The position numbers and the translations under genes are program-made. From Cyclaneusma minus (taxonomy: Eukaryota; Ascomycota; Leotiomycetes; Marthamycetales; Marthamycetaceae): a stretch of DNA of 64,000 nt. The notes below the pieces were generated by a model, which saw only the letters and a list, made by a program, of their open reading frames with translations, did not search any database and was not told where the DNA came from. Shown here piece by piece: positions 11,083-22,171 of the stretch (position 1 is its first letter; every line of letters starts with the position of its first letter). The stretch lies in the NCBI GenBank assembly GCA_037179335.1, contig JAKZHN010000017.1, forward strand, positions 802,999 through 866,998, read 5' to 3'.

Positions 11083-12372
11083 TGGGAAAAGGTGCTGGAG
11101 TGTGAAACTATAACGTGGACACGAACCCTATATGAAAAATGAGTGCGCTAGATGTGAATAGTCTGGAGCGCTGCGATCATGGGTTCTTGGGGTTCACGGT
11201 ATTGCATAGGAGCGGCGTTTCGGCAGCGGGCTTACATGGATGGAGTCTTGGTAATTTGGCGGTTTAGCGTTTAGCGATCCTTCTGGTGTTTCTGGGAGGC
11301 AGGAAGGTCGTGGTGACGCTGGTATTATGTATTGTGTCTTCAAAATAGGAATAGATGTGGTTCTTGAAAAGTCCTTGGCTCAGAGCTAATTTTTGGTGTG
11401 AACTTTAGACTTTCAAACTCTTTTGACTAAGTACCCGGCTAGGAATTAGGAAAATTACTTGTGTTGAAACTAGGCTACGAATTTGCGAATACCCTCCTAT
11501 CATTTACCAAAGCAACTCGAGTTCTCCCCTGCCTAACAAACTTGCCATAATCCTCTCTGAGCTCGTCAACAAGACCAATAAAAGCAAACAAAAGGAAAAA
11601 AGGGGACTCTTCGGCCGAAATCTTGATTACATTTGCTATTTCCGATTTTGGCGTGTTGAACCCTCGATTCAAGGAAAGAAACGAAGGAAACCCCTTCTGT
11701 CGAAAGTCGCATTCGTCATCGTTCAGGAGCTGAATCAGGGGTGTTGAACCCACTGAAGTTGTTTTGGTTCAAGCACTGAATAGAAATCCTTCGGACTGCC
11801 AGCGCCTCCTTATCCACCAAACTCCGTTGAGAGAATGAGAAACCATCATGGAAGAGAAGTACCGCGTTCGAAAGGTACATTTCTTCCGTGAATGAGCACA
11901 AAATCTCTATCTTATCGTCAGCTAGGTACTCAATCAGTCCTTCACAGAGACTCAGACCAAGCAATACAATACATGCACCGCCATTCCTCCTTTGCTCAAA
12001 AAATTCCGGTGCGAATGCTTTCCAGAACTTTTATTATTCCTATTCCAAGCAACCTATATCCACATCTCGCCTTCTTGTTTCTGCTTTGCTTACTTTCTCG
12101 TGTTTTTGGGGGGTATTGTGTTTTTCTTTTTTCTAACAACTGAAGAGTAGAGTTGCGAAGCTGAACTGGTACCGGACCCCTGAAACGCCGAGCTGTTGGA
12201 ATAGGGGAGGAGAAAATGATGATTGGATAGTGGAGAGAGGGAGACGAGATTTGTTGCTTGCTGGTCGAGATGGAGATTGGGAAGGGTGTTGGACGATTCG
12301 AGAAAGGGGTGTGTAAGGTCAAAGGCCGAAGGGTTGTGATCTGATGGGATAAGGGTTCGAATGGGTTCGAAT
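11083..12372. other. Intergenic, no gene recognised
   Basis: No supported coding model. The piece around 12131-12300 resembles 19140-19290 (shared words 'caactgaagagt', 'agagttgcga' and 'gattgggaagggcg'), so an old repeat is likely present. Confidence 0.35.
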
Positions 12373-12720
12373 CTAGGGCTGGTTGTTTCCAGATGCCTCG
12401 AGTAGGCCTGGGGGAGTCGAGGGATGAATGTTCTCCGGGTCATCGTTGATCGGACGTCGTTTTCGTCGTCCCAACATTCGCCCTACTAAATCCCGAGCTG
12501 TTCCTTTTAAGCGCTCTTGCTTTCCTTCTTCGTCCAAAAGTCCCTTCCGCAGTTCCCAAAGAATTCCTGCCAGATTTAGGTGTCCAAATCTTCCCTGAAT
12601 GAGTTCTTGACTGTCTTCTGTTTCCAGGCGGTCCAATTCTTCTCTCAGTTCTTCTTCCAGATCTACTTCCATTTCTCCCTCCAGTGCTTCCTCTATTCGC
12701 CAGTTCTGTTGCTAGAAGCC
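12373..12720 (-). CDS. Possible small gene, charged coiled-coil protein
   Basis: A minus-strand frame preceded by an acceptor-like 'gcaacag' reads 'NWRIEEALEGEMEVDLEEEL', then 'LDRLETEDSQELIQGRFGHL' and a basic stretch 'LGRRKRRP', ending at a TAG. The alternating Glu/Leu/Arg pattern suggests a helical or coiled-coil protein rather than chance, but I see no start codon in frame and no known family. It could be the last exon of a longer gene or a remnant. Confidence 0.27.
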
Positions 12721-13035
12721 TTAGATCCCGTGCTTGTTCCTCTTCCAAACCTGGATAGCATGAAAGGCTTGGAAGAATCCTGTCTAGGTAGGTTTTGTGG
12801 CTTTGAGGATGAAGAAATTGATAACTTTAATGGTCTGTTTGTCATTTCACAATGGATTTTGATGTCTTACTGGATTATCGGACCAAGCGTCTATGACCAG
12901 AAATGCAGAAGCCTCACTCTTCAGTATCGCCCCTGCCCTGATCTGGCCAGATGGTTCCTGCAACGGAACATCTGGTGAGCTGACACCAGAATATGAAATA
13001 CAATAATTCTAGAGCCACCATGCCTTTGTCCATTA

Positions 13036-13793
13036 TCATATCTTCGCTCTCACTTTCTTGGGGTTCTTCGCCTCCCACTCCGTCGCCAATTTCTCCTCTC
13101 TTGCTCTCCACGCGTCCAGAGCATGATATAGATCTGCATGAACTCCTCCAGCTTCAAGCAAATTCGCAGCCCGACCCTTGTCAAAGTCAAAGACAACGGC
13201 ATAGCCCTTGAATTCGGCCACTATTCTTCCTTGAGTCAAAGACCACATCGTGGTAACGATAAAATATCGATCCTGTAGACGAATCAATCAACCATACGTT
13301 CATGATGTGGTGAACTAGTGAACCAGCGTGTAATACATACAGGCTTCACCTCCGTCAGACGGTTTGCTACGATGATCTGTGCATGTCGAGTCAGCATTGT
13401 CACGCCCGCACTTCTCAATATCCCACTCACCGAATCAGGAAACTTCACAGGTGCCTTGAGGTCCAGAGTGTAGCTCTTGATCATGATCCCAATATTCCTT
13501 GCACTCATCAGGTCCTGAAACTTCTCCTTCTTCAGGTGCGCTTCGAAAGACTGGAATACGCGAAGGTTGCAGATGTTTGCCCAATGCGGATATTGATGGT
13601 TCTTGACGTGCTGAAAAGGATCATGATCGTCTGCCCATACCACTCCACATTCGACCATGGTTTCTGGATCATAGCCCATTGCTACCGCGGTGTAGATGAT
13701 TTTCTGGCGCATTGGTGCGTACTTTTCTCCTCCACCGGGACTTTGGTAGGATGATGCTTCGATCATTGAGCTGAATTGCTTGGGATAGGACAT
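13036..13793 (-). CDS. Thioesterase-like (hot-dog fold) protein
   Basis: Exons 13793-13431, 13376-13341 and 13272-13036 give 211 aa; the first intron is 54 bp and leaves the frame open if kept. Features: 'MSYPKQFSSMIEASSYQSPG', 'YTAVAMGYDPETMVECGVVW', then 'VKFPDS' joined to 'IIVANRLTEVKP' and 'DRYFIVTTMWSLTQGRIVAE', 'GYAVVFDF' and a charged C-terminus 'LATEWEAKNPKK'. This order matches the fungal 4HBT-type acyl-thioester hydrolase family, where 'DxxxxxxNR' positions line the active site. It probably hydrolyses an acyl-CoA; the substrate is unknown. No metabolic cluster surrounds it. A decayed copy of its 3' end lies at 21268-21425. Confidence 0.72.
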
Positions 13794-14967
13794 GGTGGAT
13801 GAGATTGGGCTTTCGCGATGGTACGGGATGGCAGTTGTGATGTTTCCTTGTACGAATTAACTTCTTACAGGAAGCTACCTATATACCATGGTTTTACGTG
13901 AAGTTGCGACCTCGGCTTCTGAAATCCAGACCCATGTTCAATCTCGAAGGGCGTATTTGACGGCGAGGCTGACACTCCAGATGGCAGGAACTCAATCACG
14001 CACATTCATTCATGGTTGGTGCATTAAATTCTGCATCCTCAGCCCTGTCGGAGCCTGTTTAAAACCTAGGCATCCGTGATTAGTAGTGATCTCGGCTGCT
14101 ACTGAAAACTCCGTCTGGCCGAGTAAAGAACAGTTTCTGAGTACTTACCTACAATCATGAGCCCCTTTTCCCACAGTTCTCCTTCAGTAGTGCGAAAAGG
14201 GGAGCTCGAATCTCAATGGTCATTTTCTTGAAGGATCTGGCAGACTATCGCTTGGACAGTATTAACGATGATACTACTGTGACTCGTTGGTGAACAGACT
14301 TGGGGGCTGTCTCGGTAATAGTCGCCGATCCCCGAGTGTGACAGGAAAGCCTTCGACTGCCTTGTTGTCAGACGAAGCTCTGTAGATTGCTCAAGAGTCT
14401 CCGCAAACCCTTCTCAACATACCATTCTAGAATTCAGGCCATCTGAAAGTCGATATCCCGGTGGGCCGGCAAGTTATATTGCAGAGTACTCTATTAAATA
14501 CCATGCGAAGAACTGAAGATACTGCTTATTCGAAAAACAATGTGGGAGGCGGGGAGCACTTGATCAGATGAAAGACGAATGGATAGAGCAAACAACTAGC
14601 GATATATAAACTAAATCCTGTTTTCGTGATTCTTAGGCCGCCAGAGAACCACCAGATATTGAATCGAGTACATGTATCGAGCCCATTTTCCATCGTTGCA
14701 TCACAAGCAAATAGAAAACAACATAAGAAAGACGAAAAAGGAGAAGAACAGGGCAACCGATCTCCCCCTCGAGCAAACCAACAACCTCAAGTTATACCCA
14801 TGTCATCTTCTAAACAATTCCGCAATTCAAACCCTCGCATGATTGCAGCAAAATTTGGAGAGAAACAAGAAGAGCACTGTACATAAAATTCAACAATCTT
14901 CTGACTTCAAAGAAAATCTCCCTGTCCCCGAGAAACCACTTGCATTTGCCAGGATCCAGAAGTCCCA
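13794..14967. other. Intergenic, no gene recognised
   Basis: Short unrelated frames only. The first 100 bases are the probable promoter of the thioesterase-like gene, and nothing else is recognisable. Confidence 0.4.
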
Positions 14968-15525
14968 TCACGATAAGCCACATGGAAAAGCACCCGTCAC
15001 AAAGACACAATCCAACGTCGCAGTTTCATCCGCACAATTTTCCACAGTCTCCAGGTAGTACTCTACGTCGTCAAAGCTAAACGCCACTGAGATAGGTCCA
15101 TTCTCGCTCGGAGGGTCCACTTCATTGAGAAAGACAGATTTGGATCCAAAGGAAAGCGTGTCGCCAGGTTGGGCATTGGTACTTTTGGCAAGATATACAC
15201 ATGTGTGGTTGAAGATGCTGACACTGCAGTAGTGTACCGGGGCGTCGTTGATTGGTCGAGAGCCTTGGCAGTAGTAGAAAACGCTGCAGGAGTCGGCGTC
15301 GTCTTGTTTTTGGCAGGATGTGTCGGGGTCTTGTGCATGTGCTGTGCTGGTGATGAGAATGATGAGGGCGGTAGTCACGCTGTTGAGAGATAAAGACTTT
15401 ATTATTGAAATGGAAGAAGGTTTATAACGATAGAGGTGGTTTTTGAGAATTGGTGGGCGATAGTTTGGGATAATGTAAGAATACTGGCTGTAGAATTGAG
15501 GCTTGTAAGAGATGTAGGTTTTCAC
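14968..15525 (-). CDS. Small cysteine-rich secreted protein
   Basis: The frame is 185 aa, but the secreted part looks like the last 125 or so. A hydrophobic stretch 'TTALIILITSTAHA' followed by 'QDPDTSCQ' looks like a signal peptide with an AHA cleavage site. The mature part has eight cysteines (spacing pattern TSC, DSC, YYC, HYC, HTC, ENC, LDC, FPC), enough for four disulphides. The 50 residues before the hydrophobic stretch are Tyr/Ser-rich and untypical, so the true start may be in a separate upstream exon. No family recognised. Small size, secretion and eight cysteines are the usual profile of fungal effector-like or cell-surface proteins; function is not shown. Confidence 0.55.
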   Translation of the reverse strand: MKTYISYKPQFYSQYSYIIPNYRPPILKNHLYRYKPSSISIIKSLSLNSVTTALIILITSTAHAQDPDTSCQKQDDADSCSVFYYCQGSRPINDAPVHYCSVSIFNHTCVYLAKSTNAQPGDTLSFGSKSVFLNEVDPPSENGPISVAFSFDDVEYYLETVENCADETATLDCVFVTGAFPCGLS

Positions 15526-16544
15526 TTTTCAGTGAATGGATGCTGGACCCTGGTTTCTAGGCAACAGAGGCACATCCATCGTGATGTCTTTATAAGCTCG
15601 TAAGTCTCCGATCATTACCTTACAAATACCGCCAACAAAATTGAGGTTTTGTTGGGTTTCGGGTATGAGCGAGAAACACCAAGTTGACTGTGCGACTATT
15701 CGAACACTTCACGAGACTTCGAGAGGAGAGTTTGGGTAGTACAGTAGATTGAGTACTACCGAACTTGTTCAGGCGAGAAGATCTCCTCAACCCGAACCAA
15801 GGGACCCTAGTCCATGACAGCGGGTGGGCTAGTCGGCTCGGCTCGCAGATGGCTCCATTTCAGGGATCCCGGCTCCCAGCATCCTGGAAGCTTGGAAGGG
15901 CGCTAAGGCGGGAGCACGGACTGAAAGTGGGGACGGTGTGACCTGTCATCAATTGATCCTGTTGTCGCTCGACCTCTTTGTCACCAACCACCACTCCTCC
16001 ACCACCATTTCGTCGGAACTGGAGTTGTGATTGCACCCGACTCCGCCGTCATGCGGGTTCCTCGATTGCCTGATGTTATTGACTCGCTTCGGGGAGATAT
16101 GGTATTACGAGCGCAAAAATCCATGTCTCTGCATGCTCTCATCCTTGGCAACGTTGCGTCGGTGCCGGTGAGGCTTGCTGCAATGGCCTTGACCGCAATG
16201 TCTGCATCTCGGTGCTGATCACTGTCATTCTTGGCACCTCCGACCGTGTTCACGAACGTCGCATTGTTGCTGAGTTCCGCTATCAACACTCCTGTCCAAT
16301 ATCCATCAAGTGCCCAATCGGCTGTCTCTGTGTTTCACTTGCGTAGAGTGACTGAGTGTCTAAAGCCGTGCAGATCTCACCGACCTTCCATCGTTATGTT
16401 GCCTCAACTCACTTGACTTGATACCGTTTGTCGACTCCCAGCGATGCTCTAAGTGCTTTTCCCGAGCGACATCTTCCAGGGAGCTTCAAATCCTCACCGG
16501 CACTTCAAGAACGTGCTCAACGGCTCTTAGCTTTTGGTCTCACC
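15526..16544. other. Intergenic, promoter region of DHA1 transporter
   Basis: It separates the secreted-protein gene (-) from the transporter (+), so both promoters should be here. The frame of the transporter stays open upstream to about 16428 but contains no ATG before 16545. No other gene is recognised. Confidence 0.4.
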
Positions 16545-18299
16545 ATGTCTGAGACAAAGGAAGGCATGACAGAAAAGTCAATGGCGACAGCGAGCACATC
16601 TCTTGATGCAGGCTCCAGAGCGACATCGGAGCAGATGGAAAACTCTGCCCCTTTGCATTCAGATGTCGAGAAAGGCCAAGTAAGTCACAACCCTGCAAAT
16701 ACCGATATAAAGACATCAAGTCTTAACAACTACAAGCCACAGGCCGAAATCACCCAAAAGCATGATGAAAACCACACACACCCACTCTCCAAAACCCAGA
16801 CACAAACCAGTACACGAAGCCGCCTCTCGCGCATCATCTCCAAGCGCCACAAGAAAGAGCGCCTCGAAGCCGAACCTCTCCCTCTCACCGATCTCCCCAA
16901 TGGCATCGTCGGTTGGGAAAGCCAAGATGACCCCCATATGCCCCTCAACTTCCCAGTCAAGCGCAAATGGGCCCTCCTCGCCATGGTCTCCTTCATAACC
17001 CTCATCTCGCCCCTCGCATCCAGCATGTTCGCACCTGCCATCACCTACGTCGACGAAGATTTCAACAACTCCAATACTACGCTCTCTGCACTTGTCGTCA
17101 GCATCTTTGTGCTTGGCTATGCCATCGGCCCGCTGTTTATCAGTCCGCTGTCTGAGATCTACGGCCGGCAGATTGTTTTCAACGTTGCGAATTGGTTTTT
17201 CTGCGCTTGGACTATTGCCTGTGCGGTGGCGCCTAATCTGGGCAGTTTGATAGCTTTTCGACTGTTGGCGGGAATAGGGGGTAGTGGTTGCTTGGCGATT
17301 GGTGGAGGCGTGATTGCAGATCTGTTTCCGCCTGATCAGCGGGGTACAGCGTCGAGTCTGTACTCGGTAGGTCCACTATTTGGACCTATTATCGGACCGC
17401 TCTGTGGAGGATTCATTGCTGAGAGGGCAGGCTGGCGCTGGGTATTCTGGGTGCTAACCATCGCCGGGATTCTGGGCTCTGCCGGCGTGCAATTGTTGAA
17501 CCGCGAGACCAATCCAAGGGTTCTGATCGACCGGAAAACTCAGAAGCTAAGAAAGGAGCTGGACAGGCCGGAATTGCGGTCCTGCTACGAACATCAAGGA
17601 GGCGACAGGACAAAAGCACAGAGTCTGATACACCGCATGCTGAGCCCTCTGAAAATGCTCTTCTTGTCCCCTATCGTATTCATCATGAGCCTGTACATGG
17701 CTTTCGTCTACGGCATCATGTACATCTTCCTCACCACGCTCACCACCGTCTTCCAAGACAGCTACAACTGGGCGCCAGACATCACCGGCCTCGCATACAT
17801 GGGTATCGGCCTCGGTTTCTTCACCGGCCTCGCCGCTGTGGCAAAGCTCTCAGATGCAACCTTCATCCGCATGACACGCGCCAACAATGGCGTCTCGGAG
17901 CCCGAAATGCGCCTGCCGGCTTGTGTCTTCTTTGCCGTCTTTATCCCCATCTCGCTATTTTGGTACGGCTGGACGACAGACAAGCATGTGCAGTGGATGG
18001 CACCGATTATTGCCCTCGTGCCATTTGGCTTCGGTATGATGGGTATTTTTGTGCCTATCCAGACATATCTCATGGATGCTTTCCCGGCCTTTGCGGCGAG
18101 TGCGGTTGGGGCGCTTACTGCTTCCAGAAGTCTGTTTGGCGCACTGTTGCCGCTCGCGGCGCCTAGTTTGTATGAGAAGCTGGGGCTGGGATGGGGGAAT
18201 ACTTTGTTGGGTTTTCTTGCGCTCGCGTTGGTGCCGGTGCCGGCGATCATCTTCAAGTATGGGGAGTATGTGAGGAAAAGATATCCTGTCAAGTTGTGA
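16545..18299 (+). CDS. MFS multidrug transporter, DHA1 family
   Basis: Single exon, 584 aa, starting at the first in-frame ATG ('MSETKEGMTEKS'). A hydrophilic N-tail of about 135 residues ends in the family mark 'DLPNGIVGWESQDDPHMP' and 'LNFPVKRKWALL'. Twelve membrane helices follow, with 'PLSEIYGRQIVFN' (MFS signature), 'LLAGIGGSGCLAIGGG', 'FPPDQRGTASSLYSVGP' and 'LFGPIIGPLCGGFIAERAGW' (antiporter motif C). The second half contains the usual 'PIQTYLMDAFPAFAASAVGA'. This is the fungal polyamine/multidrug resistance type (FLR1/TPO-like) of the plasma membrane. No intron, normal length, no damage. Its substrate is not predictable; it lies 4-6 kb outside the metabolic block and may be unrelated to it. 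Confidence 0.9.
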   Translation: MSETKEGMTEKSMATASTSLDAGSRATSEQMENSAPLHSDVEKGQVSHNPANTDIKTSSLNNYKPQAEITQKHDENHTHPLSKTQTQTSTRSRLSRIISKRHKKERLEAEPLPLTDLPNGIVGWESQDDPHMPLNFPVKRKWALLAMVSFITLISPLASSMFAPAITYVDEDFNNSNTTLSALVVSIFVLGYAIGPLFISPLSEIYGRQIVFNVANWFFCAWTIACAVAPNLGSLIAFRLLAGIGGSGCLAIGGGVIADLFPPDQRGTASSLYSVGPLFGPIIGPLCGGFIAERAGWRWVFWVLTIAGILGSAGVQLLNRETNPRVLIDRKTQKLRKELDRPELRSCYEHQGGDRTKAQSLIHRMLSPLKMLFLSPIVFIMSLYMAFVYGIMYIFLTTLTTVFQDSYNWAPDITGLAYMGIGLGFFTGLAAVAKLSDATFIRMTRANNGVSEPEMRLPACVFFAVFIPISLFWYGWTTDKHVQWMAPIIALVPFGFGMMGIFVPIQTYLMDAFPAFAASAVGALTASRSLFGALLPLAAPSLYEKLGLGWGNTLLGFLALALVPVPAIIFKYGEYVRKRYPVKL

Positions 18300-19831
18300 G
18301 CAGCTTGTGTTTTGCAATTTGCAAATGAAGCTTAGTTGTCACTTCAAATAAAGTTTGATTGTCATGGCTGGGGATGTACCCTATCGTTCATCGTCTGCTA
18401 GTTTGCTATTTCCGGTGGTTTCACGGCTTTCCTCTATTTGTCTTTCCTAGATTCGAAAGCCAGCGCAGCGTCCGGGGGGGTCGAGGGGACTTCCCCCCGA
18501 GATCAAAGAAGTACCTTGAAGCACTTGCTTTGTAATCTCCCGAACCAGGAGTTGAAGTACCTGGATCAGTTGCCTTCCCTTCCAAAATCAAATAATTCCC
18601 CTAGCACTGGCTATGTCATGATTCAAAATCACTCGGAAGGACTCAGATTTGCCCGCTGAGACGTATCCCCGTGGTTGTCTCTTCGATTTCTCTCCGCGCC
18701 AGCAAAAGAGTTCCTGGGGGCCAGCCCCCAGACCCCCGAGCCTCGCTACGCTCGAGATCTATATCTCCTTCTTCTTTCCCGCTCTCGCAAGCCAGCGCAG
18801 CATCTTGGGGTTCAGGGGGCTTGCCCCCGGAAAGCAAAGAAGTACCTTGAAGCACTTGCTATGCAATCTCTGTCTTTATCTTTGCTTTCATGTTCGCTCT
18901 CTTTTTCTTTTCTTTTGCCATCACATCTACCAACATTGCTTCATCCATCACCACTGACACAAACCAAACGAAAAATTCATAGCACTTGCTTTGCTGTCTT
19001 GATTGCTCTGCTATCTACATGCTGCCTACTTGGCGTGGAGCTTTCTCCGGGAAGAAGGAATGAGGACAGGAAACAGGAGCAAGCGAAGCTGGAAGCTGCC
19101 AGTGCGGTATACGAAGAGAAAACGCGATGTATTGGGTCTTCTCGCAACTGAAGAGTGGAGAGTTGCGACGAGTTGTGGCATGAGTTGTAAATTTGGGTGA
19201 CTGAAAATTGGATGGGAAAAGGGAGAAATTGTCGATCGCCGGATGATTGGGAAGGGCGCTGGGTGACCCTGGAAAAGCTTGATTGTCATATCGCCTGGCC
19301 ATTCAGCAAGTAGTCTGTCTCTTTCTGCATGGCACCAGGGTGATCTTCATCCTTAAGCCGAGTCTCTGTGCGCAGATCTGACCCATTCTTCTTCATTCGA
19401 GGATATCACCACCTCTCGTGAGGAAGGATTGGATGGAGTTGAGCTTCGGCGTGGACGTAGTTGTGGAAGGCCTACCTCTCGTGAGGAAGGGCGTGGGTAG
19501 ATGATCGAGTGAGTAGACCGTAGCGGTCCTGGCCTCGCACTCGTGAAAATGACTCGAGAAGTGATTTTGCGCTGATCTTAGCCCTTGTCCAACTGGAAAA
19601 TCACCTTTCTATGCCGCTAGTGACTAGTCGCTAAATCATAGCGCGTAGCTGCGACGAAGTGCGCCACATCGTCTTCCTCCTCCTCTCTCCTCCTCTTTCT
19701 TTTCCATCTCCACATCTACCAACCACGAGGGTGGTAGATTTTTCCCACCGCGCACCTCTGTCTCATTCGCACGGTATGCGCGTCTCCGTTGAATTTGTGC
19801 GCTCACAGGGCTGACATTTGTACTTTCCAGA
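18300..19831. repeat. Repeat-bearing intergenic stretch
   Basis: Two direct copies of about 82 bp lie at 18456-18540 and 18789-18870. Both start 'aagccagcgcag', pass a G-run and C-run pair that can fold, and end 'aagtaccttgaagcacttgc' plus 'aatctc'. A third partial copy ('agcacttgctttgc') is at about 18981. Near 19411 and 19474 a 17-base word 'acctctcgtgaggaagg' occurs twice, 63 bases apart. The last 200 bases are the leader of the gene starting at 19832. No gene recognised. Confidence 0.65.
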
Positions 19832-21065
19832 ATGGCGCCACCCACCCCGGACACCGAACTGTCAATTCCGACTGCGCACCCATCACCTGAAGTTCGCGCG
19901 TCCTCAGATGTCGACATGGATTCTGCATCCGACTACAGCGACGAGTCCAACGGCCCCGGCTACCCCGGCGATGATATCACTCCTGTACCAGCACCTCCAG
20001 ACTTTCCAGGCATCAAGTCGATCCACATTCCCGTCGGCTGCGACTTCAAACCACGCTTCGATTTCGTCCAAATTAACACTATTCGCTTTCCAGTGGTGTA
20101 CAGGAACGGAAGAATTCGCTTTTACCACGCCGAAATGGACTGGTTTTGCGTCGAGGAGGCTAAGTTCCAGACGCAAGCTGTCGATTGCGAGATTACCACA
20201 GTCAATCAGAGTCCCTACGAGCCTTATGAGTTGCTTGAATTGGACGTTGATAAGCAAGGAATGAGTCTTATGTACAGTATTCGCGATGCCCCTGCTCTAC
20301 CTAGTGAGTTCCGAATACCCCCTCTGGCCCGTACTTGCTGACATTCTTCTAGACTTCAACTCTCCGGACCTCATGCAGCATCTCAACAGTCAGGCACGAG
20401 CCTTGCTGCAAGCATTCAGTCAAGATCCTCTCATCCCTGGGTTGAAGGCCTTGCAATGGCCAGCAGGTCCCAGAGTCCCAACGCCCGTGAATGCCTACAT
20501 CGAAATGCGCGACACCGACACCTTGTGCAACGCTCTTATGCCCAAACTACAATCTGTTTTCGTTCAAGAGTGGAGACTCGATGAGTGGGTGGCATGCGGA
20601 TGCGATGATGGCTGGGATCAGGTTGTCGACAAGGTTTTTACCTGTTCTCGGGGAATCAGGTTCTCGGTGTGTCTTGGCACCTTGAAATGGTTGGCTGGAT
20701 TAATCAGTGATGGTTGTTTTGATACGTTGGAGAACAAGAACAACAGGCGTCATAGGATGCTGCTGTTTGTGGAACACAACTCGCGGGGAGATATCGACAT
20801 TGTTTTTGACTGCTTGAAAGGCCCGCAGACTCAAGAGCTCTTTCTGGCTGATGGCGATCTGTTACAAGGTCCAGGAAGGCAGCTGGTGGTCGCTCTCGCG
20901 CGACTAGCTGACAGTCTGTTGTTGTTTCATCTCGGTCAGCCTGGCGACGTGTTGGAGGTTCCTCCGTGGGTCTTTGAACATTTCCATGAGATTCTGACGG
21001 GGTTTGAGATTTGCCAGCCGGTGTGGTACCGCAGTGAGTATGGCTGGCATATAAAAGATTATTGA
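19832..21065 (+). CDS. Hypothetical protein (unrecognised)
   Basis: Two exons, 19832-20303 and 20353-21065, with a 49 bp intron, give 394 aa. The start ATG has a good context (cagaATGgc). The N-terminal 55 residues are acidic and Pro/Ser-rich ('DVDMDSASDYSDES'), as in many fungal proteins of the F-box-less 'DUF' type. The rest is a compact alpha/beta-looking domain: 'IKSIHIPVGCDFKPRFDF', 'FPVVYRNGRIRFYHAEMDWF', then a long helical half with 'ARALLQAF' and 'QLVVALARLADSLLLFHLGQ'. No membrane segment, signal peptide or catalytic motif that I recognise. Intact by codon pattern and splice sites; function unknown. Confidence 0.65.
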
Positions 21066-21267
21066 TCGAGGAATAGTGGTTTTACTATCAGTGTAGTTGT
21101 AGTCTAGCATCAAAATCACTTTTCTGTTCGAAGCTTGTTAACTTCCATGATTTTCAAAGTCCCGTCGTCGAGTCTGGTGCTTGTGAGAGACCATGCTTTA
21201 CTGCAAAGTGGCGATTGCAGTGTTTGGGACCCTGAGTAGGTATGATCTTGTGGGCTGACGGCCCAGA

Positions 21268-21425
21268 ATGTAAAATACATGCATTCTAATTTCTAAAGCC
21301 ATACTACTAGTCCTTCTGTCCAGCTTTACATCTTCGCTCGCGCCTTCTTGGGGTCATTCGCCTCCCACCCCCAGCCAATTCTTCCTCTCTCGCTCTCCGC
21401 GCCTCGAGACCATAATCCAAGTCTT
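21268..21425 (-). pseudogene. Decayed 3' fragment of the thioesterase-like gene
   Basis: The bases from 'aatgtaaaatacatgcattc' through 'catcttcgctcgcgccttc' and on to 'ctcgctctccgcgcctcgag' match 12990-13135, the 3' UTR and last codons of the thioesterase-like gene, with substitutions and small gaps. The readable peptide is 'EARRAREEELA', against 'DAWRAREEKLATEW' in the intact gene. Only the tail was copied, or only the tail survives. Confidence 0.6.
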
Positions 21426-21629
21426 GCAAAGCGGTGATTCTGGTGGTATGCTGGTCACTGCTGAGAAACTTCGACTGGATAGCGAGATTGTTCTGCTGAA
21501 TTCTTTCCCCAGTGCTTAACATCGATGGTTACCCTGCCTAATCCAGAATCTCTCTCCCCATTACGCTCATCCTCTGAAAGCATTCCATTTCCACCTAGTC
21601 GAGAAATTTCCAATGTTTAGATTTGTTAA

Positions 21630-21770
21630 TTGTTCCGAGTTATTAAAAATATCCCAAAGCATTGAGAATATTTCAAATCATTAGGAGTATCTGGAGTCAT
21701 TGAGCATATTCTAAATCCTTGGAAATGTTTCAAATGACTGGGTATTCATACTTAATCATCGAGACTCTGA
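21630..21770. repeat. Degenerate 18-20 bp minisatellite (locus 2)
   Basis: Units such as 'cattgagaatatttcaaat', 'cattaggagtatctggagt' and 'cattgagcatattctaaat' follow at 18-20 bp steps. They share the ATTgGGAGnAtTCnAA pattern of the locus at 7785. Confidence 0.7.
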
Positions 21771-21843
21771 GATGGCGATATTATTCAAATAGACGCTCTT
21801 TTTGATATCAAATGTTAATAATTTGTATGGTTCCATTTCATAA

Positions 21844-22150
21844 TCAATTAGAAATCCAGCAATTTACTATCTCGCTGTCCTGCATCTCCACCACCGTCCC
21901 TTCTTCTACCCTTTTTGCCGTGCCTCTCAAAGTCATCGACCAGTGAATATGGTCATACATTATTTCCCTCATAATACCCGTGCCTCTGTCTGACCAAAAT
22001 AGTTCTTCCATCTCCCTCAAATTGTTGCCGCCAGGTCTCGTCAGATTCATTCCTCCCCAGTTAACCGTAGCTTCCCGCAAGGATGTGGCCCAGGGATTCG
22101 GCCACTCGCCTCCATATAGGCTATGTAGACTGATGAAATCATTCTGCGAG
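21844..22150 (-). pseudogene. C-terminal coding remnant, unknown family
   Basis: Immediately downstream of the DHA2 pump on the same strand, an open frame without start reads 'DFISLHSLYGGEWPNPWATS', then 'NWGGMNLTRPGGNNLREMEE' and 'YDHIHWSMTLRGTAKRVEEG', ending at TAA-side sequence 21844. The composition looks like real protein, yet no start or upstream exon fits because the pump's last codons lie only about 20 bases before. Probably the surviving end of a truncated gene. Confidence 0.35.
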
Positions 22151-22171
22151 TGTTGAACTTTTACTTTAGAC

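Noticed and set aside
16428..16544. Longer N-terminus for the DHA1 transporter
   Set aside because: The extension has no ATG; the first Met in frame is at 16545 with a good context.
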